Shown: positions 43,571 through 51,406, numbered from the stretch's first letter. The stretch: DNA of 64,000 bases from Streptomyces sp. ALI-76-A (GCF_030287445.1 NZ_JASVWB010000004.1:62001-126000), one strand, 5' to 3'. The notes: a model not told the origin generated them from the sequence alone. Made by a program: numbers and translations.

Positions 43571-43594
43571 ATGGGAAGGGGAGGCGCTTCCCAT
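43571..43594 (+). promoter_or_regulatory. 8-bp dyad enclosing the ribosome site and start of the Gfo/Idh gene
   Basis: ATGGGAAG (43571-43578) and CTTCCCAT (43587-43594) are exact complements around GGGAGGCG. The Shine-Dalgarno sits in the loop and the start codon (43593) in the stem. It could be an RNA hairpin that limits translation, or a DNA operator over the start. Confidence 0.5.
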
Positions 43595-44969
43595 GAGCCG
43601 ATCCCCCAGCCACCGGGCCGCCCTCGTCGGCACCGGCCACCGCGCCCGGATGTTCACCCGCGCCCTCGCCGAACGCCCGGGCCATCTCGTCGCCGCCCTC
43701 TGCGATCCGAGCCCCACCCGGATGGCCTTCCACAACGGCCTGCTGGCCGCGGCCGGCGAACCCGCCGCCACCCAGTGGGAACCCGGCCGCTTCGGCGAGA
43801 TGCTCACCGAGGAGGACATCGACGAGGTCGTCGTCACCACCGTCGACGCCGCCCACGACCACTACATCGTCCCGGCCCTGCGCGCCGGCTGCCGGGTGGT
43901 CACCGAGAAGCCGATGACGGTCGACGCGGACCGCTGCGCCCGCATCCTCGACGCGGTCCGGGACACCGGCAACTCGCTGACGGTCGCCTTCAACTACCGC
44001 TTCAACCCGGTCCACGAGAGGGTCCGCGCCCTGCTCGCCGACGGCGCGGTCGGCGAGGTCCTGTCCGTGCACTTCGAGTGGCTGCTCGACGTGCGGCACG
44101 GCGCCGACTACTTCCGCCGCTGGCACCGGGAGAAGCGACACAGCGGCGGTCTGATGGTGCACAAGTCGAGCCACCACTTCGACCTCGTCAACTGGTGGCT
44201 CGCGGACGCGCCGCAGGAGGTCTTCGGCTACGGACGCCTCGCCTTCTACGGGCGCGCGGCGGGCGAACGCCACGGACTGCGGCGCCCCTACGAGCGGGCG
44301 CACGGCGCCCCCTGCGCCGCCGACGATCCGTTCGCCCTGGACCTCACGGCCGACGACACCCTGCGCGCCCTCTACCTCGACGCCGAACAGGACGACGGCT
44401 ACGTCCGGGACCGCAACGTCTTCGACGGCCCCGTCACCATCGAGGACGACATGGCCGTCCTGGTCCGCTACACCCGGGGCACGACGATGACGTACCACCT
44501 CACCGCCTACTCCCCGTGGGAGGGCTACCGGGTGATGTTCAACGGCAGCGCGGGCCGGCTGGAACTGGAGGTGGAGGAGAGCCGCTGGCAGCCGCCCCGG
44601 AGCCGGACCGGCTCGGGTGCCGGCGCCCCGCACGGCGACACGGCCGCCCTGCCTCCGGGCGGGGCACGCCTGACGCTGCGTCCACTGTGGCGGCCGCCGG
44701 TCGACATCCCGCTGGTCACCGCGCACGAGGCCCACGGCGGGGGCGACCCGCGCATGCTCGACGCCCTCTTCGGACCGGTGGACCCGGAGCGGCCCGGCGA
44801 CACCGCGGCCGGAGACCGTCCGACGGCCACCGAACGCGACGGCGCCCTCGCGCTGGCGGTCGGGCTCGCGGCCAACGCGTGCTTCGAGACGGGGCGGCCG
44901 GTGCGGGTACGCGACCTGGTGCCCGGCGCGGGGGAGTGGCGGGGCCCCGGGAGTGCCGCCGGGACCTGA
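43593..44969 (+). CDS. Gfo/Idh/MocA-family oxidoreductase
   Basis: The product has 458 residues. The nucleotide-binding start is RAALVGTGHRARMFTRALAE, TEKPMTVD is the EKP motif, and the substrate domain has NYRFNPVHERV and GGLMVHKSSHHFDLVNWWLA. The HHFD motif typifies members acting on polysaccharide-derived sugars. It carries low-complexity insertions near 345-360 and 405-420. The substrate is unknown. AAGGGGAGG precedes the ATG and lies inside a dyad. Confidence 0.85.
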   Translation: MSRSPSHRAALVGTGHRARMFTRALAERPGHLVAALCDPSPTRMAFHNGLLAAAGEPAATQWEPGRFGEMLTEEDIDEVVVTTVDAAHDHYIVPALRAGCRVVTEKPMTVDADRCARILDAVRDTGNSLTVAFNYRFNPVHERVRALLADGAVGEVLSVHFEWLLDVRHGADYFRRWHREKRHSGGLMVHKSSHHFDLVNWWLADAPQEVFGYGRLAFYGRAAGERHGLRRPYERAHGAPCAADDPFALDLTADDTLRALYLDAEQDDGYVRDRNVFDGPVTIEDDMAVLVRYTRGTTMTYHLTAYSPWEGYRVMFNGSAGRLELEVEESRWQPPRSRTGSGAGAPHGDTAALPPGGARLTLRPLWRPPVDIPLVTAHEAHGGGDPRMLDALFGPVDPERPGDTAAGDRPTATERDGALALAVGLAANACFETGRPVRVRDLVPGAGEWRGPGSAAGT

Positions 44970-45014
44970 CGATGAGGGGTAGGTCCCTGCCGCCGCACGG
45001 CGTTTGGCAGTCCG

Positions 45015-45443
45015 TCAGCTCCAGGCGCGGTACGGCTCGTCGACCAGCTGGAAGACCGGCTCGCCCCGGACCGGGTCCTGCGCGGTGGACAGCCGCACCC
45101 GGTCCCCGCTGTGGATGCCGACGAGCGGACCCATGACCCGGCCGCGCACCACGAAGCCCTCCGCCATCTCGATCAGCGACACGTTGCGCGCGGCAGGGGT
45201 GTTGCGGTGCACCACCGTGGAGTGGCGGACCGTTCCGGTGCCCTCGCTGCGCTCCGTACGCAGGTCACTGCCCTGGCAGACCGGACACAGCAGCCGGTGG
45301 TACATGGCGGTGGCGCACCAGGTGCAGCGCTGGAAGTGGAGGGCCTCCGCGTCCGCGCTCCGCAGGCCCGGGGGCCGGGGCTCCAGGAGACCTGCCGCGG
45401 AACCGGCCGTCTGACGGACAACGCTTCCTGAGGGGTGGTACAC
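45015..45443 (-). CDS. DUF35-type zinc-ribbon/OB-fold protein
   Basis: The product has about 142 residues if started at GTG 45443, which has CAGGGAG upstream. The rubredoxin-like zinc ribbon is CTWC...CPVC, followed by an OB-fold (GTGTVRHSTVVHRN, VRGRVMGPLVGIHSGDRVRL). These proteins usually accompany thiolases or acyl-CoA enzymes and may carry acyl-CoA; no thiolase is adjacent here. A GTG at 45548 would start inside the TetR-type dyad at 45543-45557, which argues for the shorter form. Confidence 0.75.
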   Translation of the reverse strand: MYHPSGSVVRQTAGSAAGLLEPRPPGLRSADAEALHFQRCTWCATAMYHRLLCPVCQGSDLRTERSEGTGTVRHSTVVHRNTPAARNVSLIEMAEGFVVRGRVMGPLVGIHSGDRVRLSTAQDPVRGEPVFQLVDEPYRAWS

Positions 45444-45542
45444 GCTGGTCAACTCCCTGCACTCGGCCGGAATCCCGCGTGCGCGGATCACCGGGCACGC
45501 ACGTGCCCGGTTCGCCGTGCCACCGTGCACGACCACAGGGTA

Positions 45543-45557
45543 TGGCACTGAGTGTCA
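45543..45557. promoter_or_regulatory. TetR-type operator-like dyad upstream of zinc-ribbon gene
   Basis: TGGCACTGAGTGTCA is a 15-bp dyad with 6 of 7 arm positions pairing. Related sequences lie in front of the TetR gene itself (46394-46408 and 46416-46430), so the TetR protein probably represses the zinc-ribbon gene. Confidence 0.6.
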
Positions 45558-45590
45558 CCCGTAAAGGCACTCCGTACCCTTTCTTGGGTG

Positions 45591-46361
45591 TCAGTCGCGA
45601 CCCAAGGCCGTCTCGATCTCCTGGACCACCCGCCACAGCGGGGCCCCTCGCCGGGAGACGACGACCACGACGTCCTCCGGCTGCTCCGTGACGGGCCCGG
45701 CCGGAGCGGCGCCGAAGGCGGACTGCACGTACCCGAGCGCGTGGTCCACCGTGACGCTCGCGTCACCCTGCCCGTCCGACCGCAGCCAGGAGCGCAGCGC
45801 GTTGTTGTGGGCCGCGACCACGGCGGCGGCGATCACGTCGGCCCGCAGGGTGCCGTCGGGCCGGCCCGAGAACCGCGTCCGCAGGTACGCGGCGAGGGCG
45901 CGTTCGTACCGCCAGACCACGGACAGCTCGTACGCGCGCAGGCCGGGCACCTTCCTGGTGAGGCGGTAGCGCTGGACGGAGAACGTGGGGTTCTCGGCAT
46001 ACATCCGCAGCACCAGCCGGGCCGCGTCACAGACCCGGCGCACGGGCTCGTCCGTGGCGTCGCCGGCGGCCAGGAAACGGGTCATGTCGGCCAGACAGCG
46101 CTCGTGGTCGGGGAAGACCACGTCCTCCTTCGAGGGGAAGTAACGGAAGAACGACCGGCGCCCGACACCGGCGAGCGCCACGATGTCGTCGACGGTGGTC
46201 TGCTCGTACCCCCGCTCCAGGAACAGCCGGAAGGCCGCCGCGACGAGCGCGTCCCGCATGGGCGGCTTCGCGGGCGCCGCCCCGGCCCTCGCCGCCTGCT
46301 CGGTCTGCTCGGCCTCGGGGGCCTTCTCGCCGCGACGGGGGGACGCACCGCTGGAGCTCAT
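45591..46361 (-). CDS. TetR-family transcriptional regulator
   Basis: The product has 256 residues. After a 45-residue low-complexity start comes the helix-turn-helix (about 50-97; AAFRLFLERGYEQTTVDDIV and LAGVGRRSFFRYFPSKEDVV), then a ligand domain. The start is ATG 46361; no ribosome site is visible, but TACGTT on the minus strand (46369-46374) ends 7 nt before it, so the mRNA is probably leaderless. Two operator-like sites lie 33-70 bp upstream. It probably represses itself and the zinc-ribbon gene behind it. Confidence 0.86.
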   Translation of the reverse strand: MSSSGASPRRGEKAPEAEQTEQAARAGAAPAKPPMRDALVAAAFRLFLERGYEQTTVDDIVALAGVGRRSFFRYFPSKEDVVFPDHERCLADMTRFLAAGDATDEPVRRVCDAARLVLRMYAENPTFSVQRYRLTRKVPGLRAYELSVVWRYERALAAYLRTRFSGRPDGTLRADVIAAAVVAAHNNALRSWLRSDGQGDASVTVDHALGYVQSAFGAAPAGPVTEQPEDVVVVVSRRGAPLWRVVQEIETALGRD

Positions 46362-46393
46362 GGACGGGAACGTAGCACCTGGCCGGGATCCCA

Positions 46394-46430
46394 TGGCACT
46401 CGGTGCAGCCCATGTGGGGACTGAGTGCTC
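46394..46430. promoter_or_regulatory. Paired operator-like sites upstream of TetR gene
   Basis: TGGCACTCGGTGCAG (46394-46408) and GGGGACTGAGTGCTC (46416-46430) both resemble TGGCACTGAGTGTCA at 45543. Their centres are 22 bp apart, about two helical turns, as expected for cooperative binding of two TetR dimers. Confidence 0.55.
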
Positions 46431-46535
46431 CGGGCGGACCGGAACGGTGGCCGCTGAACCCCTCGGGCGGCGTCCGCGTATCTCCTCCCGGGGAAGGCCG
46501 CAGGTCCCCGGGAAAGGGGACGGAGGGAGAGCAGC

Positions 46536-47216
46536 ATGCCGACACCGCCCGACCGGGAGCAGCCCCACGAGGGCCCGCCTCTGGAGCCGATCCGGGTGCT
46601 GCGCCCGCGCCGCACCGACGCCCTGGCCGAGCTGATCAGGGAGTACCGGGAGCAGAGCGGCCGCTACGAGGCGGTGGAGGTGCCGGCGTCACCGCCGCCC
46701 CGGGAGGAGGCGACCGAGGAACTGCCGCAGGTCGCCGACGACCGGCGCCCGGCCCCGGGTGCCGCTCCCCGGGGCCGGCCGCGCGGCCTGCGTCGCACCG
46801 CCGTCGCCGGAGCCGTCGCCGCTGCCGCCCTGGTCGGCTTCGGCAGCGCGTTCCTGCTGCCCGGCCGGGGCGACGCCACCGCCGCGCCCGCTCCCTCGGC
46901 GCCCGCGACCACGTCCGCCGAACCCGGCCCGCCCGCCTCGCCCGCTCCCTCCGCCCCCGTCGGCGCGGCCGACCCCGACGGCCCCGGCACCCTCCGGGAA
47001 GGGGCCGCCGGCCCCGGGGTGACCGACCTCCAGCAACGCCTGCTGCGCGTCCCGAACGTCTACGACCACGGTTCCACCAGCGGCCGTTACGACGCGACCC
47101 TGACCGAGGCGGTGGCCCGCTTCCAGCTCTGGTACGGCGTCCGCGGCGACGAGACCGGCGTCTACGGCGACGACACCCGGCGCGCCCTGGAGTCCCGTAC
47201 CGGCGGCGGACGATGA
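46536..47216 (+). CDS. Single-pass membrane protein with peptidoglycan-binding domain
   Basis: The product has 226 residues. A cytoplasmic region of about 85 residues carries a conserved-looking helix (DALAELIREYREQSGRYEAV). One membrane helix (about 90-110; TAVAGAVAAAALVGFGSAFL), a Pro/Ala-rich spacer and an external PG_binding_1 domain (about 150-222; GPGVTDLQQRLLRVPNVYDH, ALTEAVARFQ-like helix) follow. The layout suggests a link between wall and cytoplasm. It has AGGGAGAG ahead of the ATG. No partner is evident. Confidence 0.82.
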   Translation: MPTPPDREQPHEGPPLEPIRVLRPRRTDALAELIREYREQSGRYEAVEVPASPPPREEATEELPQVADDRRPAPGAAPRGRPRGLRRTAVAGAVAAAALVGFGSAFLLPGRGDATAAPAPSAPATTSAEPGPPASPAPSAPVGAADPDGPGTLREGAAGPGVTDLQQRLLRVPNVYDHGSTSGRYDATLTEAVARFQLWYGVRGDETGVYGDDTRRALESRTGGGR

Positions 47217-47326
47217 CGGTCCGTCCTCTCCGATGGACGTCACCGCGCCCGGCCTGGGTACCCGGATGGCGATGAGCCGGGGCCGGCACGGCCGCGGGTG
47301 ACGGAACGGACGGGAGTGGAGTGGGC

Positions 47327-47818
47327 ATGGGGGACATCGACGCGTTCATCGGGCGGCTGAACCCGGACATGTGTGTGGTGACCGTCGCCGCGGACGGTGA
47401 GCGGTCCGGCTGTCTGGTCGGGTTCTCCTCCCAGTGCTCCGTCCATCCCCCGCGGTTCGTGGTGTGGCTGTCCAAGATGAACCACACCTACAGGGCGGCA
47501 CGGTCGGCCCGGCACCTCGCCGTGCACCTGCTCACCCGTGAACAGCGGGACCTGGCCGAACTGTTCGGTTCCCGCACCGGCGACGACACCGACAAGTTCG
47601 CCGACGTCGGCTGGCGGGAGGGCCCCGAGGGGGCCGCCGTCCTGACGGACGCGGCGGCCTGGGTCGTCGGCTCGATCGTGCTGCGGGTCGACGGGGGCGA
47701 TCATGTCGGGTACGTCCTCGACCCGGTGGCGGCCGGCGGGCGGGAGGGCACGGACGGCGTACCGCTGCTGCGGCTCGACGACGCCGACGGCATCCCGGCC
47801 GGTCACCCGGTCGACTGA
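47327..47818 (+). CDS. Flavin reductase-like FMN-binding protein
   Basis: The product has about 163 residues with the flavin-reductase split barrel: NPDMCVVTVAADGERSGCLV, SSQCSVHPPRFVVWLSKMNH and FADVGWREGPEG. Family members supply reduced flavin to monooxygenases or act as small oxidoreductases. I prefer ATG 47327; an in-frame GTG at 47321 is also possible. No partner monooxygenase is adjacent. Confidence 0.83.
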   Translation: MGDIDAFIGRLNPDMCVVTVAADGERSGCLVGFSSQCSVHPPRFVVWLSKMNHTYRAARSARHLAVHLLTREQRDLAELFGSRTGDDTDKFADVGWREGPEGAAVLTDAAAWVVGSIVLRVDGGDHVGYVLDPVAAGGREGTDGVPLLRLDDADGIPAGHPVD

Positions 47819-47946
47819 CATCGCGTCCCCGTTCTCGAACGCGGGGCAACGCGCCGGGAAAGTGGCGGTGTCGGCGGGTGGCCGGCCGCCAGCATGGGCA
47901 GCCCCTCCGCGGGGGTTTCGAACGTCCCGAACCGAAGGCCACGCCG

Positions 47947-48048
47947 ATGAGCGGCTCCCGTATCCCGGGCCTGGTGCTGCCCGCCGTATTCCTGCTGGCC
48001 CTCGTCGTGGGCCTGGTCTGGTACTGGAGGCACCGCAAGGACGACTGA
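47947..48048 (+). CDS. 33-aa single-helix membrane protein
   Basis: The frame encodes MSGSRIPGLVLPAVFLLALV and continues to WYWRHRKDD: one membrane helix with a basic C-terminal tail. GAAGG lies 9 nt before the ATG. Size and layout resemble small regulatory or complex-associated membrane proteins. The function is unknown. Confidence 0.55.
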   Translation: MSGSRIPGLVLPAVFLLALVVGLVWYWRHRKDD

Positions 48049-48075
48049 GGCACCCGCAGGCGGGAGCGTCGCCGG

Positions 48076-48195
48076 TCACCCCGGCCCGTCGGGCGCCCGG
48101 ATGCCGAGGACGCGGACGTCGTCACGCCGCTGGCTCTCCGACACCGTGACCGGGAGCGGCCCCAGGGAGCCGGGCCCGTTCGCGCGGTCGGTCAC
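48076..48195 (-). CDS. Possible small protein (39 aa)
   Basis: A GTG start with GAGG about 7 nt upstream opens a 39-residue frame (VTDRANGPGSLGPLPVTVSE then SQRRDDVRVLGIRAPDGPG). Its composition is more protein-like than a chance frame. I recognise no family, and it could be chance. Confidence 0.25.
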   Translation of the reverse strand: MTDRANGPGSLGPLPVTVSESQRRDDVRVLGIRAPDGPG

Positions 48196-48231
48196 GACAG
48201 CCTCGCTCGGCGCATGATGGGAACGGCACGA

Positions 48232-48255
48232 CAGGCCCGCCGGATCGCGGGCCTG
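48232..48255 (-). terminator. 9-bp hairpin after the ABM-domain gene
   Basis: CAGGCCCGC and GCGGGCCTG pair perfectly around CGGATC, about 80 nt beyond the stop of the minus-strand ABM-domain gene. Confidence 0.5.
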
Positions 48256-48334
48256 CCGCCGCATACCGCACGCAACCGGTGAACACGGCGGTGGCCGGTG
48301 ACGGGCGGCCCGTCGGCCGGCTTTCCGGGGCGGC

Positions 48335-48901
48335 TCAACGGTCCGGCGGCGGGTACAGCCACAACCGCAGGAGACGGCTCAGCGTCGGCATCACCAGGTA
48401 CGTCAGCACCGGCAGCAGCACCACCGGGAAGACGGCCGCGCGCAACGGCAGCGGCCAGGACATGGTGGAGGGCGTCACCAGCCACTGGATCAGCAGCGTG
48501 AACGGATAGGCGCCGAGGAAGGTGGTGAGCACCATCTTCCACCTGGGCGGGGCCTGCCCCGTCGTCCCCGGCAGGCTGAACCAGGTCTCCATCCCGGTCG
48601 TCGACTGGCGCTCGCTGCCGATCTCCGTCGCCACGCCCCGGATGCGGCCGTGCCACGTGGCCCGCTCGTCCGACTCCAGCCAGGCGGCGAGCCGGTGCTG
48701 ATCGGACCAGCGCAGTACCGCGTGGAAGCGGTGACCGTCCTCCGGACGCAGCCAGGAGACGCCTTCGTTGCCGGGGAAGCGTCTGGCGCAGTCGGTGATG
48801 CCGTGCGTCCACTCCTCGAACTCGTGCTCATGGCCCGGGCGCACCTGCCAGGTGAGGACTGTGGTGACGGGCTCGCCGCGCCGCACTTCGGTGGTGCTCA
48901 T
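48335..48901 (-). CDS. Antibiotic-biosynthesis-monooxygenase domain fused to two membrane helices
   Basis: The product has 188 residues. The N-terminal ABM ferredoxin-like domain (about 10-100; TWQVRPGHEHEFEEWTHGIT, SDQHRLAAWLESDERATWHG) is followed by two membrane helices (about 120-140 and 150-172). Related ABM-membrane proteins occur in many actinobacteria without proven function; heme binding or quinol chemistry are possibilities. ATG 48901 has GGTGAG just upstream. Confidence 0.8.
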   Translation of the reverse strand: MSTTEVRRGEPVTTVLTWQVRPGHEHEFEEWTHGITDCARRFPGNEGVSWLRPEDGHRFHAVLRWSDQHRLAAWLESDERATWHGRIRGVATEIGSERQSTTGMETWFSLPGTTGQAPPRWKMVLTTFLGAYPFTLLIQWLVTPSTMSWPLPLRAAVFPVVLLPVLTYLVMPTLSRLLRLWLYPPPDR

Positions 48902-48975
48902 GCTCACCACGTGTGCCACGTGAGAGGCGGGTCATGCCCCGGCGGGCGGAAGCCGGGCGCGGTGGGACCCCGGGG

Positions 48976-49368
48976 TCAGCGACCGTGACCCTGCTCGACC
49001 AGGGCCTGGGTGACCGCCCGGACGCTGCGCGCGATGTGCTGGAGTTGCAGGACCTCGGCCGCGTACAGCTTGATCGTGTGCTCGATGACCCCCTCGTGCA
49101 GGCCAAGTCCGGGAAGGTCGGCGCGGGCCGTCTGCAGGGCGGTGCGGGCGACGCGGATCTCGTGCTGGACCTGGATCTGCGCGTGCCGGGCGAGCAGCAC
49201 GGGGTGCCGGATCAGCGCCGGATAGCTGGCGTAACGCGCCGGCACCAGTTCGCGCAGCCACTTGGTCGCCGAGCGTTCCCAGTCGTAGCTGCCGGGCGTC
49301 TTGACCTGGCAGGGCCAGTCCGGGCCGATGCGCGTGGTGGTCCGCGTGGTCGTCAGGGGCATGGTCAT
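48976..49368 (-). CDS. Conserved hypothetical protein, helical
   Basis: The product has 130 residues: a Thr-rich N-terminus (MTMPLTTTRTTTRIGPDW), then long amphipathic helices (QVQHEIRVARTALQTARADL, IKLYAAEVLQLQHIARSVRA). It has no signal peptide or membrane segment and I recognise no family. ATG 49368 has GGAAG upstream. Confidence 0.65.
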   Translation of the reverse strand: MTMPLTTTRTTTRIGPDWPCQVKTPGSYDWERSATKWLRELVPARYASYPALIRHPVLLARHAQIQVQHEIRVARTALQTARADLPGLGLHEGVIEHTIKLYAAEVLQLQHIARSVRAVTQALVEQGHGR

Positions 49369-49709
49369 CGCTTCCGGGTGTGCGGCGTCGAGGGGATGGT
49401 CCGACGGGGGTGGCGCGGCCCCGGTCCAGGGGATGACCGGGGCCGCCACGGGCGCTCGCGCAGGCGATGCCCGACCGGACACCTCCGGCGCCGACGCGGG
49501 TAGGAGACGGCGGCTTCGGGTGTCCGTGCAGGGGTGGGAAAGGGACACGGGACGACAAGGGGACGGGGGTGCGGAACGCTCCCCGTGACGGCTCGGGTGG
49601 CTTCCGTGAGCAGTATTTATATATGCCGTCTGCTTTGCAAGGAGCATGAAAACATTCATGCCTGAAATGGGGCGAATGATCCCGCTGTGTCCGGACGGAG
49701 TGGTGTGGC
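49369..49709. other. Intergenic region with AT-rich island and perfect dyad
   Basis: This is 341 bp without a supported gene. A strikingly AT-rich run (AGTATTTATATATG, about 49611-49624) is followed by the perfect dyad GCATGAA-AACA-TTCATGC (49644-49661). This looks like a promoter/operator facing a gene that is no longer obvious, next to the 3' end of the RpiR gene. Confidence 0.5.
49644..49661. promoter_or_regulatory. Perfect 7-bp dyad GCATGAA-N4-TTCATGC
   Basis: Both arms are exact complements in an AT-rich setting. The adjacent RpiR-family regulator is a candidate binder, since that family uses TGAA/TTCA-type dyads. Confidence 0.5.
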
Positions 49710-50633
49710 TCAGTCCCGGAGGAAGAACTGGTGCTGGTCGGAGACCTGCTCGTACTCCTCCAGCCGGGCCTGGGTGCGCTCCGGATCCGCGTCGGTCATG
49801 GCCTGGAGGAGCGCGGCGGCCATCACACCCGGGGCGGCGTAGGAGTCGAAGACCAGGCGGGAGCCGGTGCCGGTGGCGAACACGACGTCCGCCTCGTCGG
49901 CCACCGGACCGAGTGCCAGGTCGGTGATCAGCGCGACCTTCAGCCCGGCGCTGCGCGCGACCCGGACGGCGGTCAGGGTCTCCTGGGCGTGCCGGGGCAT
50001 GGAGAACGCCAGCACCCAGGTGCCGCCCGCCTCCCGTGACTGCAGCAGCGCGTCGTACGCCACGCTGCCGCCCCGCGTCACCAGCCGTACGTCGGGATGG
50101 ACGCGGCGCGCCGCGTAGGCGAAGTACTCGGCCAGCGACGCCGAGATGCGCAGGCCGAGGACGGTCAGCGGGGTCGACCGGGACAGTTCCCGGCCGGCGC
50201 CGATCACCTCGTCGGGATCGACGAAGTCCCGGCGGAGGTTCTCCAGGTTCTCGATCTCGGCGTCGACCGCCGCCTGGAGTTCGTTGCTCGCGTTCTCCTC
50301 CGCCGTCGCGGGACCGCCGGCGAGGGTGCCGAGAGCGATCGACTGGAGCCTCTCCCGCAGTGCGGGGTAGCCGCTGAAGCCCACCGCCGCGGCGAACCGG
50401 GTCACCGAGGGCTGGCTGACACCGACACGTTCCGCGAGATCGGTGATCGACAGGAAGGCCGCCTCGGTGATGTGCTCGATCAGGTACTGGGCGATGCGCC
50501 GCTGCCCGGGAGACAGCCGGGGCCGGTCGAAGAGAGCCCTGAGCTGGGATGTCGGGGACGCCTCCGCTTCCGGAGCGGTCTTTCCCGAGGTGATCGAGGA
50601 TGCCTGTGCGCGTGCCTGCTGCGGCGATGGCAC
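49710..50633 (-). CDS. RpiR/MurR-family transcriptional regulator
   Basis: The product has 307 residues. The N-terminal helix-turn-helix (about 50-95; TDLAERVGVSQPSVTRFAAA) is followed by a SIS sugar-phosphate domain (about 135-270; STPLTVLGLRISASLAEYFA). The family senses phosphosugars such as N-acetylmuramic acid- or glucosamine-phosphates. I set the start at GTG 50633 because AAAGGAGG precedes it by 7 nt. No sugar genes lie directly beside it. Confidence 0.88.
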   Translation of the reverse strand: MPSPQQARAQASSITSGKTAPEAEASPTSQLRALFDRPRLSPGQRRIAQYLIEHITEAAFLSITDLAERVGVSQPSVTRFAAAVGFSGYPALRERLQSIALGTLAGGPATAEENASNELQAAVDAEIENLENLRRDFVDPDEVIGAGRELSRSTPLTVLGLRISASLAEYFAYAARRVHPDVRLVTRGGSVAYDALLQSREAGGTWVLAFSMPRHAQETLTAVRVARSAGLKVALITDLALGPVADEADVVFATGTGSRLVFDSYAAPGVMAAALLQAMTDADPERTQARLEEYEQVSDQHQFFLRD

Positions 50634-50842
50634 CGGTGTGCCTCCTTTGTCTCCCACGGAGAGTCAACATAGCCCACCCACCCTGATGACCAGGGCGTTG
50701 TGCGGCAGCATCCGGCCGCCGACGAGAAAGGGGACGGATACGCGCGCTCCGGACGGGAACCCGCTCCGGGACAACCTGTCCACCCGACACGTCGTCCCCG
50801 TCCCGCGAGGACGGCGGCGACAGACGACGAGGAGCAGCCGGG

Positions 50843-51004
50843 ATGACCGTCCCCGAGGAGAACCGCCCCAAGACCCACACCACCGACGACCTTCTCGAAC
50901 ACCGGGAGGAGGACACCGGGCGCGCCCAGGGCGGCACCGGCCGCACGCTGCGGGAGGCCCTCGAGGAGGCCCAGGTGCGGCCCGACGACTTCAAGGGGGA
51001 GTGA
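50843..51004 (+). CDS. Small hydrophilic protein (53 aa), coupled to DUF3662 gene
   Basis: The frame starts MTVPEENRPKTHTTDDLLEH and is rich in Glu, Asp and Arg, ending in PDDFKGE. A GAGGAGCAG stretch precedes the ATG. Its TGA is followed at once by the ATG of the next gene, so both are probably translated together. I recognise no function. Confidence 0.6.
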   Translation: MTVPEENRPKTHTTDDLLEHREEDTGRAQGGTGRTLREALEEAQVRPDDFKGE

Positions 51005-51406
51005 ATGGGCGCGATCAGCGCGCTGGAGCGGGCCCTGGAGCACCGGTGGGAGGCGCTGTGGGCGCGGGTCGTCGACAAGGAACCCGTGGAACTCCTCGAC
51101 GCGCTGCGGCGCGAGTGTGACGACAACGTGGTGGTGTGCAGCGAGAGCCGGGTCGTGGTCCCCAACGCCTACGACGTCGAACTCGCCGACCACGTGCACG
51201 ACGAGCTGACCCGCCAGGGCAGCCGGGTCGGCCAGGAGCTGACGGACCATCTGATGCGGCATGCCGAGCACAAGGGCTACGAGTGGGCGGGCCCGCTCAC
51301 CGTGCACATCGCGCGCTCCTCGGACGTCCCCAACGGCCGCTACCGCGTGGCCAGCAGCGTGATGACCCACGTCAGCGCCCGGGGATTCCAGCAGGCGGCC
51401 GGCTGA
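51005..51406 (+). CDS. Stand-alone DUF3662 (FhaA N-terminal) domain protein
   Basis: The product has 133 residues matching the N-terminal domain of FhaA: SALERALEHRWEALWARVVD, LLDALRRECDDNVVV, VVPNAYDVELADHVHDEL. FhaA proteins normally carry a C-terminal FHA domain that binds the phosphorylated pseudokinase MviN in wall synthesis control; here that part is missing and the protein ends naturally. Its start abuts the stop of a 53-aa gene. It may modulate FhaA-type signalling, but that is inference. Confidence 0.78.
   Translation: MGAISALERALEHRWEALWARVVDKEPVELLDALRRECDDNVVVCSESRVVVPNAYDVELADHVHDELTRQGSRVGQELTDHLMRHAEHKGYEWAGPLTVHIARSSDVPNGRYRVASSVMTHVSARGFQQAAG

Noticed and set aside
45444..45548. 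Longer N-terminus of the zinc-ribbon protein from GTG 45548
   Set aside because: It would begin inside the operator-like dyad and adds a sequence unlike the family; GTG 45443 gives the usual length.
49646..49927. Possible gene starting MKTFMPEMGRM after AAGGAG
   Set aside because: The Shine-Dalgarno is only about 1 nt from the ATG, and most of the frame is antisense to the RpiR gene with Arg/Pro-rich sequence.
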